Shown here: piece by piece, positions 20,012 through 21,597 of the stretch
How the letters are laid out: every line of letters begins with the position of its first letter
How positions within the stretch are numbered: position 1 is the first letter of the stretch
Source of the DNA: Collodictyon triciliatum
Lineage: Eukaryota; CRuMs
NCBI GenBank assembly: GCA_043381765.1
Contig: JBHJMP010001182.1
Location: 1 to 21,597 of the forward strand
Length of the DNA: 21,597 bases
Direction of reading: 5' to 3'
Position numbers and translations under genes: made by a program
Notes under the pieces: generated by a model
What the model was told of the DNA's origin: nothing
Databases searched by the model: none
Seen by the model: only the letters and a program-made list of their open reading frames with translations

Positions 20012-21597
20012 CTAGCCTTTGTTTGCTTGGAGCCACTTGGGAACTGTGAAGCGGAGAAGTAATCGATAATCAGGAATTGCATCCTGCGGTTTGGCCTGTA
20101 GCCTGGATTTTTTTGCTTGCATGAGAGACAAGGCGAGGTTTAATATCTTTCTCAGCCTCTTTCCGCATGTCTCTTCTCAAAGGGTCTGGTAAATGGAGAA
20201 CGTGCAGGTGGCGAAGAAAGCTGTTGAGGAAAGAGATTTGTGAGATGTCATCCAGCCTATTATCAGGAATGGGTGGCTGGTAGTTGAGTCTTGTTCGCGT
20301 AAGTATATGCGTGCTATCCACATAGTCCATAGCAAATGGCCTCGCGTCACTGCCCAGAATGTTTTTGACTCTGGACGCAGCTGTTACTGAGGCCCGAATA
20401 TCCGGTTGTGGACCGAATATGATACCAAGACACTTGAGTAGATATGGAGGTGGCTTTCACACAATGTTTCCTGGAAACATCAGTCCATCCTGAAACCCAA
20501 AAAGAATTCCACCTGTCTTGTCATAGTTTGATTTCCCCGTCGACAGCTCGTGTGTATTCTCGTATGCATTTGTTGGCGAGTGTGGCGCCTTCGGGAGACC
20601 GCAAGATGAATGCTGTGTCGTCTGCATATTGAAGTAGCAGTTGATTGCGTACCTTGTTTTCGTTTCGGAAGTGGTTTGCAATGCAGTTAGCGACAAAGTT
20701 GAAGAGCAGTGGTGCAAGTGGGCAGCCTTGATACACCCCGCTCTGTCTTTGAATGCATCCGTAGTTCTGTGTGCCGTGAGTACCCTCGCTGTTGCATTGT
20801 CGTGCAATTTCTTGATAAGACTAGTGAATCCGGTACAGAAGCCTCTTTTCCGTAGGATGGTTTCCAGTGATTCCTGGTTCACATAGTCGTATGCTTTCTC
20901 CAGGTCGTAGGAAATCATAGCGCGGGGTGTCCCGCGTACTTGATATTCCATGTTCTCTTTGTTGACAACCCAGATGTTTTTGTCGATGTTCCTTCCGTTC
21001 ATAAAGCACATCTGCTCTTTGGATATGAGTTTGTCAGCGATGGGTGATATGCGATTTCTGAGTAGCGTCGTAAATATCTTATAGTCGTTATTCAACAGTG
21101 ATATTGGCCGCCAGTCTGCAAGATTGCTCGAGTTTCCTTTCTTCGGTATCAGCCGCACCGTGGCCTCTGTAAATCCTTGCGGTAGGTCGCCACCAGACAT
21201 GATTCCATTCAGAAAAGCCACTAAGGATGCCTTGACCTCATTAAAGAAAGCAGAGTATATTCCGTTGGGCAGCCTATCTGGTCCTGGCGCCTTTCCGTTG
21301 TGTAGCGACTTGACCGCTTTCCACAATTCGCCTGCATCTATTGGTGCTATCATGCTGGCTGCTTGCGAGGGTGAAGCCTTAGAGCAGTTTGTGGTGATAA
21401 GCTCGAGAGTAGCAGCATCATAGTCTCGTCTTGACCACATCTTTGAGAAGAAGACGTGGGTGTTCTTTTTGTTGTTGCGAGGTAATAAATGATGCATGTC
21501 CTCAGATGGTGTGCAGGACGGATACAAGGTCTTTTCTTTTTCCTTTCCTAGTCCAAAGAACCATTTCTCCATCTGCTCAAAGTCTCGCAAGTATCTC
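20012..21597 (-). mobile_element. Non-LTR (LINE-type) retrotransposon, 5' end outside the window
   Basis: The element is recognised by its reverse transcriptase, whose motif order and spacing (APGPD, IPKKG with DWRPISLLN, QGCPLAPLLF, YADD, CLGIIFG) are those of LINE elements of the L1 type. No LTR, protease or integrase was seen. An apurinic endonuclease domain would lie upstream, past the window edge. The 3' boundary below 20012 is not resolved. Confidence 0.85.
20012..21597 (-). pseudogene. Decayed LINE reverse transcriptase (partial)
   Basis: About 528 codons are visible, entering from the window edge. RT landmarks in order: NGKAPGPDRLPNGIYS, IPKKGNSSNLADWRPISLLN, EQMCFMNGRNID, motif A SYDLEKAYDYV, motif B SGVYQGCPLAPLLF, motif C YADDTAFIL, KTGGILFG, KCLGIIFG. 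The catalytic aspartates are present. The frame is broken four times: a shift near 20770-20785 between motifs A and B, a second near 20520-20535 that returns to the first frame, an in-frame TGA at 20459-20457, and a shift at a seven-base homopolymer (20108-20114), after which a short basic tail ends at TAG 20014-20012. This copy cannot make a functional enzyme unless the lesions are sequencing errors. Confidence 0.88.

Noticed and set aside
20012-21597. LTR retrotransposon or retrovirus-like origin of the reverse transcriptase
   Set aside because: Motif spacing and the CLGIIFG segment are LINE-type, and no LTR, protease, RNase H or integrase is visible.

Overview
The window comes from a microbial eukaryote. 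The evidence is short GT-AG introns (about 79-250 nt) in three genes, a prenylated Rab GTPase, homologues of API5 and of the clustered-mitochondria (CLU) family, a LINE-type reverse transcriptase, many A/T-rich microsatellites and one assembly gap (10008-10480, N). I cannot fix the lineage. API5 is generally missing from typical fungi, which favours a free-living protist, but that is inference.

Layout: 1-198 is a GA-rich satellite. 350-5983 (+) is one intronless 1877-codon ORF for an NLR-like STAND protein: an unknown N-terminal region, a Gln/Ser-rich linker, a NACHT-type P-loop NTPase, pentapeptide repeats, about 14 WD40 blades and about ten Sel1 repeats. 5984-7043 holds the convergent 3' ends of this gene and the next. 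7044-10957 (-) is a many-exon API5 homologue whose second visible exon runs into the gap. 11641-15702 (-) is a five-exon gene for a CLU-domain/TPR protein of about 1082 aa. 16286-17915 (-) is an eight-exon Rab gene (about 199 aa, Rab5/Rab22-like) with a 13-nt microexon. 17916-20011 shows no recognisable gene. 20012 to the window end (-) is a decayed LINE reverse transcriptase with three frame shifts and one in-frame stop.

Exon structures were worked out by hand from GT/AG sites, closure of reading phase, and match to remembered family motifs. API5, CLU and Rab read in the same direction in tandem but show no functional link; they look like ordinary housekeeping genes. The multi-sensor STAND gene is the unusual item: it is intronless, visibly richer in G+C than its neighbours, and carries two large repeat sensor arrays in one chain.
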